A stretch of 64,000 nucleotides of DNA, taken from assembly GCA_050084515.1 (NCBI GenBank), contig CM114271.1, positions 8,246,001 to 8,310,000 of the forward strand, given 5' to 3'. Below, piece by piece: positions 33,590 through 44,868 of the stretch. Origin of the DNA: Blasia pusilla (taxonomy: Eukaryota > Marchantiophyta > Marchantiopsida > Blasiales). The notes under the pieces are model-generated. The model was not told the DNA's origin. It did not search any database and was given only the letters and a program-made list of their open reading frames with translations. How positions within the stretch are numbered: position 1 is the first letter of the stretch; every line of letters begins with the position of its first letter. The translations under genes and the position numbers were made by a program.

Positions 33590-35849
33590 GTCCTCGACTT
33601 CGATACGAACAGTCCACCATCGGCGGTACCGCTTCGCTGCCTTCCCGGTCTTTGCGGCTGATTTTCCACCTTTGTTGTAGGATTTTTCGTATCTTTGGGT
33701 TATCTATTAGCAATCGTGATCGGGTTATGTTGGCCGGGGTTGACGCCAAGTCCCTTAGTAAATCGTACGCTTCTAGGACCAGTGGTGATGTCGCCATGGC
33801 TTGGACTGTCGTACTTGGGTTGGCCTTTGCCTTTTCTGGGGTCTGTTTCCCCTCTGGTTCCTGGGCCTCCCGCACTTGAGCACGGACCTGGTCCTCCACA
33901 TCCTGATGGAAGTATTTCGGATGACTTCGGTCAAAGGCCGGGTCCACATCGCCTTTGAGGATGGCCTTTCCGTCACGTAAGGTGTTCACCGCTTTGTTCT
34001 TGGGCTCCCGAGCTTTGCGCGAAGACGAAGCACCCTTCTTTACCTTTGGGGTCCCTGCGGTCTGACTCTTTGATCTCGTGGTGACCGCCAACACTGTTTC
34101 TTGAAATTCTTTGGGCCAGTCTGATGATTCTTCGTTGGCCCCTTGGGTCGAGTCTTCCTCGCTGATGGTGACTCGCTTTGGTCTCGGGGACACTACTTCT
34201 TCCACCCGGACCAGTTGTACATTTACATCGTTCTTGGGCTTTGGTTGAGCCGCTGGAGTATTTACATACCTGACCAACAAACGTGGGACCTTAGGCTCGG
34301 GCATTCCACGGCAAGTGTGCCGCCCTTCTTGCGATTCCCGCGTGATAAGGGATTGAGTCCCACCGGTCGCCGGGTTTGGCAATTATTGGCCCGATGGTCT
34401 GCTGGGGGCGTTATAACAAAATTTCTCTTGATGGGTGGCGTGAAGGCCGCGGACCCATAACTGTCTCGGGGTCTCTCTTCCCGTATTCGGAGGTACATAC
34501 CGCGTGATCCAGCTTCTTCCGGGGTTTGGGGTGGGCACGCTTGCACGGCATAGCACCCTTCCCACTGCTCGGTTCATACCATCCTTCTTCAATAGGGGCC
34601 TCTTCTGGACCCACCGCAGATCCCGCCGAGCAGGGCATTCTTGTACAGTATGCCCCTGGGTTCCACAACTACTACACCAAACGTTGGGCCTCATCAGCCC
34701 GGGTCATCTTCAGGGGTCCTTCTGGGCCGCCAGATGTACCTTCAACTCAGCCATTTGGTTACTGAGTTCCTCCATGGCCAATTTTCCGGCCTTCCTTGCC
34801 GTCCCTCTTACCGGACTTTCCGACCGCTGAGGACGACGCTTGGTACTTGGTCGGGTTTTAGTCTGGTGCTTGGGGGAGCGATGACGCCTACTCTTCACTT
34901 TCCTTTTAGCTTTTACCTCCTGCTCCGAGTCCGAGGACTCGGACGAATCCTTTGTAGAGGATTCCGTGTCGGTGGAGGACGCTTCGTCTTCGGACGAAGC
35001 ACTAGTCTGCGACGCCCCTCTTCGTTGGTGACGCCGTCTTCGTGTTCGGCGGGATTTTCCTGAAGCTTCGTACGCCTCAGCAGAGGCTATGACTGCCTCC
35101 CGGGAATCCCGTTGACCTCTCCGACAATACCTATCCATTTCTTTGGACAAGCCAGACACGAACCAATCTACCAATTGGGAGGTAGTCGTGTGTTCTAGCT
35201 TATTCACGAGGCTCCGGAACCGTTGGGTATATTCCCGGAGAGTTTCCTTCTTTCTTCGCTTCAGGTCGTGAAGCTTTGTAAGAAGCCTGTCCTCGAACTC
35301 CAAGTCGCGGAACTCATGTAGGAAGGATTCCATGACCCTTTTCCAGGTCTCCGTGACCTCTGCTCCGAGACCTTCATACCACTGGCTTGCTCGCTTCTTG
35401 AGCAGGCCCGGGAAGACTCGTAACAAATCCTCCTCTGCCCCTTCCCCGTTGGCTTTTGCGACATGGGTGAATTCAAGAATAAAGTTATCCACATCGTCTC
35501 GTCGGCCTCCAGCAAAGGTGGGGTACCTTAGCAGAGTTTTTCTAGTGTTGGCCATGGGCACTGCTCTCCTGCTGGCTGCCGGGCTTGATGCTCGAGAGGG
35601 AGGAGGTAAAAGTGCCGCCCGAGGTGCTCTGATCGGCTCCTCGCCCCCTAACTCCCCAAAGGGATCCCAGGACGACTCTTCGTCCGACTGCGAACTGGCA
35701 GGGGACGTAGTGGACAATTTTTTCCCTTTCTTTCTTCTTGGTCTTCGTCTTTGGACAAGGACGAAGACTCGGAGACGAACCAGGGGGTCTCCAAGCCTAC
35801 TGCGCCGATCGGCTCGCTGCTCTCGTGAAGAGGGCTGAGAGCCCTCCAT
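33558..35849 (-). pseudogene. gag: TAT-like gag
   Basis: One frame from 35849 to 33558 (about 760 codons), with TGA codons at about 34710 and 34704 and a TAA at 34383. Residues around 110-290 form the retrotransposon gag domain (RYPTFAGG, KKRASQWYEGL, LREYTQRFRSLVNKLE, VDWFVSGL). A basic Ser/Arg-rich segment follows. Beyond the first stop lies one zinc knuckle, CSSCGTQGHTVQEC. The distal part is charged and low in structure, and it overlaps the pol frame by about 32 bp at 33558-33589, in a different frame. This suggests that pol was expressed by frameshifting or from a separate start. The stops leave this copy without a full Gag. Confidence 0.88.
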
Positions 35850-36281
35850 AAGTCCCTTGGGGGATTTGGCAACTCGCGATCACCCCCACGGTGGCGATAG
35901 GGTAAGGGTCCATGGATGGAGGTTAACTAGTGATTCTTTTTACATCTACCGGAGGGTGCCTGGTGCTCCTATGCTTCCTGCCAGGTTTTCCTCCCATAGA
36001 CAGAAGTACCGGGTTTTCACCAAGTACCACTATCGTCCATGGGCGAAGCACCGTTCGGCGACCGGTTCTTTGACCATTCTATTTAGTTGGCCTATCTTCT
36101 TTAGCACCAATGCAGCAACTGTATTGTTATCTTCAAGCATACATTGTCTTACAGGGGTCGCTAGAGCTAGCCGATGGTCTTTAGTAAGAATTAGAATGTG
36201 GGTTGTCTAGGAGCGAAGCTTCTTTCTCCGTTCCCTACTTCCCCATGGGTCTTTCTCTCCCTTCTCAGCCAAGGATATGAT
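35850..36281 (-). other. Leader of the TAT-like element
   Basis: Untranslated stretch between the primer site and gag, in element sense. A packaging signal would be expected here in the family, but no structure is obvious from the sequence. Confidence 0.6.
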
Positions 36282-36298
36282 CCCCGGTTGCGGCGCCA
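36282..36298 (-). other. Primer-binding site of the TAT-like element
   Basis: On the minus strand TGGCGCCGCAACCGGGG, the same class of site as at 25385. It starts about 17 bp inside the 5' LTR end, a slightly larger gap than usual, so the LTR/PBS spacer holds about 15 bp not present after the 3' LTR. Confidence 0.85.
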
Positions 36299-36315
36299 AA
36301 AAGTCTTCAACTATA

Positions 36316-37507
36316 TGTAATGTCTAAGTGTTTCTTATTTAGAGTCAATTGTAGAGTTCGATCCCCAAGAGGATCACTGTTGGATGAAAAGAGAGTATAA
36401 AGTGATGATTATGTTGTAAAAGTGTAATTGATTATGTAATTCAAATGTGGTATTCCAGTAACATCTTCCGATCCTTTTTAGTACCTATGTTTTCTTCTTC
36501 AATTCTCTCGAGTGGAGTTTAAAGGACGCTCAGGCTATTTGTTCTCTTGACATCTCGGAACCTCACAGAGATCTCAAGAATAAAGCTGGCTTCTCCTACT
36601 TTCGGAACTCAATCCGTCGGGGTAGGTTACTCTCTGTCAAACAGATTTCATACAACTTTATGTTGATTATTCCATTGATGAGAAAGGTTCACTTTGATTC
36701 ACTCTTCACTCAGTGAGACTCCAAAAAGAATATTCAGACATAAGCATCGCACATCAGAATGAATGAATGAATGCTTTACTACTCCATCAAGAATTGGAAG
36801 ACTTCAAAGTATATACAAGCTCGAGAGGGTACAACTCTCTTGCTCGGACCATTCCTACAGCATAAGGACTTCATGAGCGAATGATGCTCATAGCTTCTGT
36901 CCTGTTTCTTAAATATTCTCGAGAATAGGATTGCTTCTATGATCCGAAGCGTTCTTGATGAAGTTGGTGTCTCTTCAATATCTGTAACTACCTAGATCTA
37001 TGGTTCTCTTAGCTTTTCCTACGATCCTTATGAATCCGCGGTGCAAAACTGTCCTAACTACCAATTTGATACAAAGGGTCTCGCCCTTTCCTAGTCTAAT
37101 TGTTCTAAGTATGTGTCGTTTCGAATCTCAATTCTGCGGAGCTTCGCTGCGCTAAATTTTCGGAGGACGAAGTTCTTCCTTCTTCTTCTTGCTTCGTGCT
37201 TCGTGCTTCGCTCTTCGTTCAAGAGCAAAGTACTTCGTATATAGAGCTTCGTTAAGCTTCGTTAGACTTTGTTAAACTCTATTAAGCTTCGCTAAGCTTC
37301 GCTGAGCTTTTATACTTCTTTACAGCTTTTGATTCTCCTCTAAGGCAAATCCTTGATCTTCCATCTCTCTGCCTTGTCTTAGGAGCTTGGTGATTCACTT
37401 GTTCATCTTCATAATAATAGATAATCATAATCAAAATCATAATATACAAGAGTCTTCGTTGAATAAAAAGATATATTCTTCAAGATTACAAAATTGTGGG
37501 TATCACA
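36316..37507 (-). repeat. 5' LTR of the TAT-like element
   Basis: About 1192 bp, nearly identical to 26737-27924. Visible differences include CTAAGT versus CTTAGT at the inner end, an altered CACTTTGATTC segment near 36690, GAGCGAATG versus GAGCAAATG, and CCGCGGTGC versus CCATGTGC near 37037. It starts (minus strand) TGTGATACCC at 37507. Confidence 0.95.
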
Positions 37508-38040
37508 CCCACCTAGGGAAGAGACAACCCTCAACTAGTCCAACAAGGCAGCAACCAAGGGACGAGGGCACAACTTCAAATGTCAGATGGATCCAGGATT
37601 GTGAAGAGGAGAATGTGTGGAGAGTGTCTACCAGGAGGCAAACCAATGAAGAGAAGGGCAAGGGGCCTGCAAGAGAGGAGGTCAGATCAGGTGGTGAAGA
37701 GGAGGAAGAAGCTCCAGTCTTTGAGTTGCCTGATGTTATTGAAGAAACGCTAGCCCACTTGTAAGAGCTACATACCAAGGAGGGAGAGGCCCATACCAAG
37801 AAGACTACAATGGTGGTAAGACCCTCTTTGTCCCCTGCAGCCAGAAGGGAGTTGCACTACAACATCATGCTGGACATTGAGAAGAGGCTAGTTGAAGTCA
37901 CCATTGGGCAGTTGTTGAAGGATAATCCAAGGTACCGAAAGCAAGTGTTGGATGCAGTGAAGAGCAAGAAGAGGAAGAGGCTGCCACCTACCATTTTAGA
38001 GGTGAGGTACACTGAAGTGGAGGATTGGGGAGCACCATTG
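37508..38040 (+). pseudogene. Continuation of the interrupted plus-strand gag/pro region
   Basis: Directly after the nested element the plus strand resumes an open frame of basic and acidic low-complexity sequence (WIQDCEEENVWRVSTRR, GGEEEEEAPVFELPDV). After one stop near 37762 it continues with ELHYNIMLDIEKRLVEVTIG and LKDNPRYRKQVLDAV, typical of the spacer ahead of protease in TAT/Athila elements. The frame ends abruptly near 38040, where it meets a minus-strand integrase from a different element. Confidence 0.7.
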
Positions 38041-39905
38041 GACTTCTCTATTAACCCATTTTCTTTAGGGTTCCAGGGAGTCATCTTACGATGTTTGATC
38101 AAGAAATGTTCTGTCAAAGATTCAAGAGTCTTGTTAAGGATGTGAGTTCCCCGATCACTCACCAACTCCAATGGACAGCCATACTTGGTGAGAATCATTT
38201 CATAAAGGAACTTAGATACTGCTTCACTAACATCCTTTTGAGTAGCTATTGCTTCCACTATCTTGGTACAATAATCAATTGCGAGTTTGTCGAGTAGTCG
38301 GAGAAATTGGTCCCACAAAATCAATCCCCCATTTCTCAACAGGAGTTAATGGAAGTATGGGAACCAGAGGCCAGTGATCAAGAAGTAGCTGTTAGCCTTC
38401 TTGCTCTTTGACACGCATCACATTTCCGAATAAATTTCCCAACATCCCGATACATCGTGGACCACCAACAGCGGGTAGCTAAAATCTTCTTTATCGTGTT
38501 CTTGACTGCCTAGTGCCCTCTTGCATCTGCTGAATGCATAGCAGCAATAACTCTAGAGACCTCATCCGCTTCCTAGCATCTTCGATACTCTTCATCAACG
38601 CCCAAATTTAATAGCACCCCTTGGCACAACTCATATGGCACCACCTTGTGTAGAACCATAGCCCGTTCCTCCGCCGTCACAGGCATTGGGAATCGTAAAG
38701 TCAATAAAAAGTGCAATATATCTTTGTATATGGAACTTTGCAGCTTTTTTTTGCTAATTTAAAACATGTATTTGTCAGAAAAAGTGTCGCCTAAGATCTT
38801 CGTAAGATTAGCGTTCGGCATCCATAGGCGAGATAAAAAATCCGCGTTGGTGTGCACTTTTCTAGCTCGAGTGACGACATCAACAGTAAATTCTTGTAAC
38901 AACAAGATCCAACAAGCAATTCTTCTTGATTGGTCAGCCTTAGCCATTAAAGGTTGAAGCACTAAATGGTCCACATGAAAAAAAATCTCATACCCCAACA
39001 TGTAGTGGCAAAACCTCTTGCAAGAGAATACCAACCCCAACGCCTCCCTCTTAGTAGGAGTGTACTTGTGTTTTGCGCTTGAGAGTTGTCGGCCCGCATC
39101 ATTAATTGGGTAATCTTTCTACTTGTCATTGAGTTGGCTCAACACCACAAAAATTGTGAATGACCATATGTCCACATACACATGGAAGGTCTTTGTCCAA
39201 TCAGAAGGACGAAGCACATGAGCTGATAACAAAGCCTGTTTCAACTCCTCAAAAGCGGCTTGGCATGGGGAGTTCCACTCCCACTCGGTTGCCTTCTTCA
39301 ACAAGGTAGTTGAGGATCTCCCTTTCACCACATAATCCTTAATAAAATGTTGATAGTGCCATAAGTGACCAAGGAATCCTCTCAACTCCGTGAGATTCTT
39401 AGGATCTTCTAGCACCACAATTATCTCCATGTTTGCTTTGTCTACTTTGATCCCTTGAGAGGACACTCGGTATCCCAACAAGAGACCTTGTCTCATTATA
39501 ATATAGGATTTTTTGGGTGTAGAGACAACTAAAAATCTAGGCAGTGAGCTAAGGTTATCTCTAGCGTGTGCAAATGCTCTACCTCCGAACTGAAAATATA
39601 GAAGTCATCGAGGAAGATTTTGATGAATCTTCAAAGGTATTCTTGGAAAATAGAAATCATCATCCGCTCGAATGTGGCAAGTGCATTCACAACCCAAAGG
39701 GCATAACTCAGTATGCAAAAGTATCCCAATCAGTAGTGAAAGAAGTGAGGGGCCGATCTTTCTCTCTAATCGGTCCTAGTTATAGCTGTCCAAGAGCATG
39801 TAACGCTCATGTCTAGCTACTTTGTCCAAAATGGTGTGCGTGAAGGATAACCGATGGTGATCCTTTAAGGTTGCCGCATGTATCTTCCTATAGTCTTGGC
39901 ATATG
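38040..39905 (-). pseudogene. Fragment of another TAT-like pol (RT, RNase H, integrase core)
   Basis: Minus-strand pieces in the order RT (39905-39560, with CQDYRK at the left break), RT-RNase H linker (39496-39119, with VDKANMEIIVVLEDPKNLTE and ELRGFLGHLWHYQHFI), RNase H tail (39040-38759, with FHVDHLVLQPLMAKAD), and integrase zinc module and core (about 38500-38045, with the SDRGTHIL and NGLIEKSNG motifs). It is related to but clearly diverged from the complete element's pol and has many frameshifts. Both ends are broken: the left end inside the integrase core, the right end inside RT. No LTRs accompany it. Confidence 0.85.
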
Positions 39906-40300
39906 TCGTGCGTATACACATCGCTACACAACATACATCGTTGTTACTGAACATACACATAAATATACACGATCCCATGCTAACTCAAATAATACACACA
40001 CAACAAAAAAACAAGTACCAAAATATCTCCAATCCCCCCTAACTAGTGGTTAGGTCCCTCTAACTCCAAATAGCCATCTATCCCTACCTACCATGACATA
40101 CATCTCTCGGACTCTAAGAGCAAGAAGATCGGATGCTTATGTGGCTCCATCATTAGTCGCCTTCTTGGCATCCATGTCACAGACACAAGTTGAAATCTAA
40201 AACTACCTACTCTATGTTCATCTGAGATACATCCCGTCCCCGAGGAATCCTAGTAACATATGGCATCAAACATGCCATATGCCATCCTCTCGAACATCCA
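39906..40300. other. Spacer, no gene seen
   Basis: AC-rich and repetitive at the start (ACACAC, ATACACA words near 39900-40010), otherwise featureless. No domain-bearing frame. Confidence 0.6.
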
Positions 40301-41172
40301 TGTCACATCTTTTAGGATAGATCGGTGAGATCTAGTAGAGCGCCTTTGCGAGTAGTGGAGGACAGACTGAGGAGGTTGAGGATGACCTACTGAGGCCCCG
40401 AAAAACCTGAGAGAGCAGGTTTCCTCTTCGTTTCGGCTCATTTGGAGCCATATGGAGGAACTTACTATTTTAGATAAGTACCATTTTGAGTACATGATCG
40501 ACTTTCTATTTTTGTAAGTGGCCCTTGACCTCCTACATCAGGTCAAGAGCCAAGGAGGTGACTTGGGAGCATAGGTTACCATGGAGAGAGCTTGGGAGAG
40601 GGGATGGGTATAACTCAAGGACAGAGAGCTTGAGAGCTCATTCTCTCTTTGTTGAACCTCTTGGCATGAGGTGGCAGAGCTTGCTTGCCTTGTATGTGTA
40701 ATCCAAGCCTCTCATTAGGAGAGTGGGTTTGGTTTGACATTGAGAGAGACATATGAGAGTGCAAACATGCGAGAACTATGGTGTTGTGAGAGAGATTGGG
40801 TGTTATTTTACCAAGAGAGAATGAATGAGAGACCTTCATGGGGGCGCTTGCTGGTTGCTTGATGTTTGGTGGAGGTTGGAGGACCGTGTTCCCCACTTCA
40901 TGGCACATGGGAGTGCTCACTGGAGCAAGAGCCGTGCGAGTTTGCTATTTTGCTTTCCTGATTTTTTGTACGAGAGAGTGGCACGCGGAAGCGCTGCCCA
41001 ATTTTTGATAGGAATCGAGTATGGGGGCAGATTGCTCCATGCCCGTGCTCTTGGGAGCACATGTAGCTTGCTGATTTGTGTTCTCACATGTTTTAGATTT
41101 TTGTTGGGAGAAATCAGCGCGGAAGCGCTGCCAAATTTTGTATAGGAGAAAGAGACATTGGGCTTTATGACA
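40301..41172 (+). repeat. Solo LTR of family 2
   Basis: Starts TGTCACATCTTTTAGG and ends TTTATGACA (872 bp), with short terminal inverted ends TGTCA/TGACA. The flanking 5-mers are ATCCA and ATCCC, a target-site duplication with one mismatch. No primer site or polypurine tract is adjacent, so only the LTR remains. Copies or pieces lie at 15884-16060 and 16141-18312. The 3' half contains two GCGGAAGCGCTGCC words, at about 40985 and 41120. Confidence 0.85.
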
Positions 41173-42540
41173 ATCCCCGTCAATTTTTACTGTAATATCT
41201 GATTCAAAATATTTTTTGAGACTTTATAGATCATAAAGCTGTGCACTTTGTGCTATAAACAATGTGCAATTTGGAGTTGCAAGCAAAAAGTTAGGGTCAA
41301 TCTTGCAAAATTTCCATTGCTAGGAAATTTTTAGGGTTAAAATTTTCAAACCCTAAACAAGCCGCCGCGCCGGCGGCAGCCATCGCCGTCATATTCATTG
41401 TCAACGGTCCACCGTCCATCGCCGCCACCACTGCCTAGTGCTACATTTAGCCATTGTACACCTTTGGTTCCCATTTCCGCCATTACAGAGTGGAGGGTCT
41501 TCCACGTCAACCCTTGATTCTTTGACTTGCGCCGCCGCCATGCACTTTGTTTGGCTGCCACCATCATTGCAGTTTTGTCATCAACTATTGATGGCACATG
41601 ATCTCGGGTTATGGTGTTTTCATTTTCATTTCATGCTGCTATCTTGTGATTGGTAGCCGCTTGACAACGAACGAGTACCGTGCCGTGATGCCCGTAGCCG
41701 CAACACACCGCTGATTGGCGCGTCGTACCGCTCGTGGCCGCACCGCATCATGTCGATCGTGGAGCCTCTCCTTTACTAAGGAGAAGAGCATGTGAATTTT
41801 TGACTGAGGAGGGTATGCCTCCAAGTGTCACACTGCATTCCCGAGTGTCATGCCGTTTGTAGCCGTTTCGTGTTGGTTGTGCTGCATCGGACCGGTGGAC
41901 CTGCACCGCATGTCAAGGAGGTTTGAGCAGCTTCAGTACGAGAGGAGTATGATTTGCTGATTGGAGGAGTTTTCTTCACAACCAAGTTAGGGTCAAGATT
42001 TTTAGTTTCCAAAGAGCGACATTGACTTTATTGTCAGGTTACCCATTCACATGTGAGGGATTTCCAGGTATTGGGAAGTTATTTGGGATATTGGGTTTCG
42101 TGCTGATGCTAAGAGCATTGATGATGTATGGGTTTAGGGGACATAGACCTGTGTGGGATGTCAAGAGTTGAGGATGGTTTTCGATGAAATGATAGATCAA
42201 TTTGCCACAACACGTTGCTTGTTGCCACACAACACACATCTTAGTGAGAGAGTGTAGATTGAGTGCTGCATGTTTAGTTTGAGTGATTGAGGGATTACTC
42301 GCAAGATTGGGAGTGATCGTGTGAGAGGGGCATGAGGGGCATGAAGGCCATCATGGCATCCTCGTGGGATTTTGAGAGGCGAGGTAGTGGACATGAGAGT
42401 AGCTCTGGAGGGTTTACCCGAAGTGGTGCAAGGTTTTGAGGGTCTCCACGTGAGAGACCACCTCGATCTCCTTCTATGTTGTCTTCAGACAAGGGGGAGC
42501 ATGTAGAGGAGTGTGTTAATGATCCACCATACACATTGAG
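41173..42540 (+). other. 5' flank and leader of retroelement copy A
   Basis: No domain is recognised. From about 41657 on, the sequence matches the reverse complement of the region left of 54100 (shared words such as CGCTTGACAACG, GATTGGAGGAGTTTT and GGGATATTGGGTTTCGTG). It therefore belongs to the same element family as copy B and is probably LTR/leader. The first about 450 bp contain a GCCGCCGCGCCGGCGGC palindromic GC patch near 41360, in otherwise AT-rich DNA. Confidence 0.5.
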
Positions 42541-43273
42541 TGGTCCTACTAGTTAGGCATACGAGATGGACGACCGGGGTGGAGGACCGCGTAGGTTTTT
42601 GGGTGTTGTAGGCACTATAGAGCTATACGACTTCATTGCGGAGTTTATAAGTTGGTGTAACTTACAACGGGCTAGGAACTCTAGATAGTTAAACCTGTTT
42701 ACAACATGGAATGGAATGTTCTAGCATTTAGAGGGGGCGCCCATGGACGATTACCATGAGTTATCCCATAGATATGTCGAGGAGATTGAGGCATGGCAAC
42801 TCTACTATGACCCACACTATGTATCAGGGACGGACCGGTTCCCAGATGAGGAGGAGGAGTCAAGAGAGGCTACTTCCTCTTCCACTAGTGATGTTTTAGG
42901 AGGGATGACTTACACTAGAGTAGTTGCACCGTCTAGTCGGGTTTGTTCCCGGTTCAACCCCATGGTTGAGTCCTTTGCTGAGTTGAGGGCGGGCTACCAG
43001 GGGGTACGGACGGAGAAGTTGCGGAGCATCCACGACTTTGATAGGCGCATGGGTGAGAGTTTGCATGAGGCTTACACTCGCTTGGGCTGGTTGATCAACG
43101 TCACTTAGGGGTTGACAGAGGCTCAAGCTATCCAGTAATGATACATGATGCTAGACCAGACTGTGCAGACATGGGTGCGGGAGGGGGTGCTTCTTATGAA
43201 CACCTCCCCTACGTTAAGAGATGTTTTTAGGACCGCCCAAAACATTGAGCGCAACATGGCAGAGGAGAGCGTA

Positions 43274-44275
43274 TGTCGCGACCCTGATGACCAAACGAGC
43301 GGCAAAGCGGAACATTGGAACACTAGCGGGCTCACACTAAGATGGTTTCCGCGTTGGAGTGGTCTCGGAGAAGAGACAAGAGATGAGATGCAAGCGAGGC
43401 TTCGCGTTTCATATGTTATGGTCGCGACTGAGAAAACTGGACCAAACGCGGATCAAGACTCAAGAGGAGTCAAGTCTAGGAAGTGGGTTGCCCAAGGAAG
43501 GAATCCGGATTTGGGACGCCACTAGCGTTTGAGAGTTTCTGACTGTATTTATGGCCATAAATTTTAGTGCCAAGATGCGTTTGGAATGAATAAGGGTGCG
43601 TTGGAAAGCTTATGGAAAGGCGGTTCAGACGCACTAAATATCTATGCAAATGCATATGTAGCAGCTGAGAAACAACTCGAAAACGACTATAAGTAGAGTC
43701 AAATTGAGGGCCATAATGAAAGGCCCGACCATCCTTTTCTAAAGGGGAGGGGTTATTGGAGAACCCCAGAAGTAGTAGTTAGGGGGGAGGTCTCCAAGGA
43801 TGCTTGGGACTCAAACCTCACTTTGGGCGCCACGGGGCGGCTCAAGGGCATGGAACGGATCGGGAGTTTGGAGCTGGGCTTGAAAACGTGAACCAGGTCT
43901 ATTAAGGCGACTTTAGACATCCCTCTTGGATTCCAGCCCGAGACTCAATTACTTGGGTCCCGGTTAGGAACTCGCACGAGGTCCGTTGAACAGTTGGAAC
44001 CGCTAGGCGTGCAAGTGCCGTTTTAGGTTCCTGGACTAACCAGAAAGTATGTTCCAAGTCTTGAAGGACTTGCCATGTTGGGAACCTAGGAAGTAAGGAA
44101 GGTTGAGCTTGATGAGATGCTGAGTTGAGGACTCGGTGAGTTGGAAAGCCGCTTGACCCAAAGCTAGACTAACGTGAGTGCGTTTGGGTACAGGTCGGCG
44201 ATGAGAGCGTGTCCTAAAGAACGTACGCTTCCACAATACTAGAGATTGACGTTCAAGTAGAGTAGGCGCACGACA
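43274..44275 (+). repeat. Solo LTR of family 1 inside gag of copy A
   Basis: Runs from TGTCGCGACCCTGATG to GGCGCACGACA (1002 bp), with inverted ends TGTCG/CGACA. Flanks are GCGTA and ACATA, consistent with a 5-bp duplication altered by two G-to-A changes. The uninterrupted sequence is visible in copy B (GAGAGCGTGGCCACCATGG near 52470, minus strand), which confirms the insertion point. It matches the chromovirus 5' LTR at 54188-55151 over the full length. Confidence 0.92.
43686..43697 (+). promoter_or_regulatory. Candidate TATA box of LTR family 1
   Basis: GACTATAAGTAGAGTC is conserved at the equivalent position of the LTR at 54188-55151 (about 54597-54608). Its mid-LTR position fits a U3 promoter element. 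The evidence is conservation in two copies plus the TATAA core. Confidence 0.4.
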
Positions 44276-44868
44276 ACATAGCCATCATGGGTTCAGGGTG
44301 AGAGCAGTCACGATTTTCTGCACCACCTATGTAGCAACGTGGACTCCGAGATAGGTCGACTGTGGCACCACAAGCTCAAGGAGGATGTCAGGAGGCCATG
44401 CCACAGAGACCCGCGCCTTCATATGCGGCTCAGCAGCAGCCGCTTATAATTACTTGTTGGTCCTGTGGTGGAGCCCATCATTAGCGCGATTGCACTCGTC
44501 AGGGTCATGGATGTGTGCCTCAGCATGGCGGAGGAGATGGTGCTACATTAGGAGGTTATCAGTGTGACTATTTTCAGAGGTATGGTCACACACGCGCCAG
44601 GTGTTTCAATTTACACCTAGAGTTACGTACAGACCGAGGGCCAGAGAGGGCACCAAAGCGAGTAGCCGGTGCGGGTGGCCTACAGATTGTGCACCAAGTG
44701 GTCTCGTTGGGGGACGAGGAGCTGGAGTTTCTTGACAGGATGGTGGAGCTTCTTGTGGAGGAGGTAGAGTCCCACCACCTAGATGCATTGAGGGAGACGT
44801 CTGGCATGAGGCTGGGATGGTTGCTCAGATACAACAGCTACAGGAGCAAATTGGCACTATGGCATTGA

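Larger units (their letters stand above)
26737..37507 (-). mobile_element. Complete TAT-like Ty3/Gypsy retrotransposon, minus strand
   Basis: A 10.77-kb element bounded by LTRs at 26737-27924 (3') and 36316-37507 (5'). The 5-mers flanking it are CCCAT and CCCAC, a near-perfect target-site duplication. Order on the minus strand: 5' LTR, primer site (36282-36298), leader, gag (35849-33558), pol (33589-30223: protease, RT, RNase H, integrase), a hairpin cluster (30013-30195), an extra ORF (29814-27960), a polypurine tract (27925-27938) and the 3' LTR. It lies within the gag-pol region of a plus-strand element that resumes at 37508. The LTRs differ at only about a dozen sites, so insertion is recent. 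Yet gag and pol carry at least six stops, so this copy cannot be autonomous. Confidence 0.95.
42541..44868 (+). pseudogene. Gag of retroelement copy A, split by a solo LTR
   Basis: Plus-strand gag-like coding relic. Before the inserted LTR: a segment with YDFIAEFISWCNLQRARNSR, then 42743-43108, including RFNPMVESFAELRAGY and LRSIHDFDRRMGESLHEAY, then DVFRTAQNIERNMAEE at 43205-43270. After the LTR (44276 onward): a CCHC knuckle CWSCGGAHHxRDC (with a stop at x) and a second knuckle, CDYFQRYGHTRARC, in which the second Cys is Phe. The distal part is helical. Copy B on the other strand shows the same order. Stops at several places make it non-functional. Confidence 0.75.

Noticed and set aside
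33450-35838. Plus-strand ORFs of 76-168 codons opposite the TAT-like gag
   Set aside because: Shadows of gag: the minus strand carries the gag domain and zinc knuckle.
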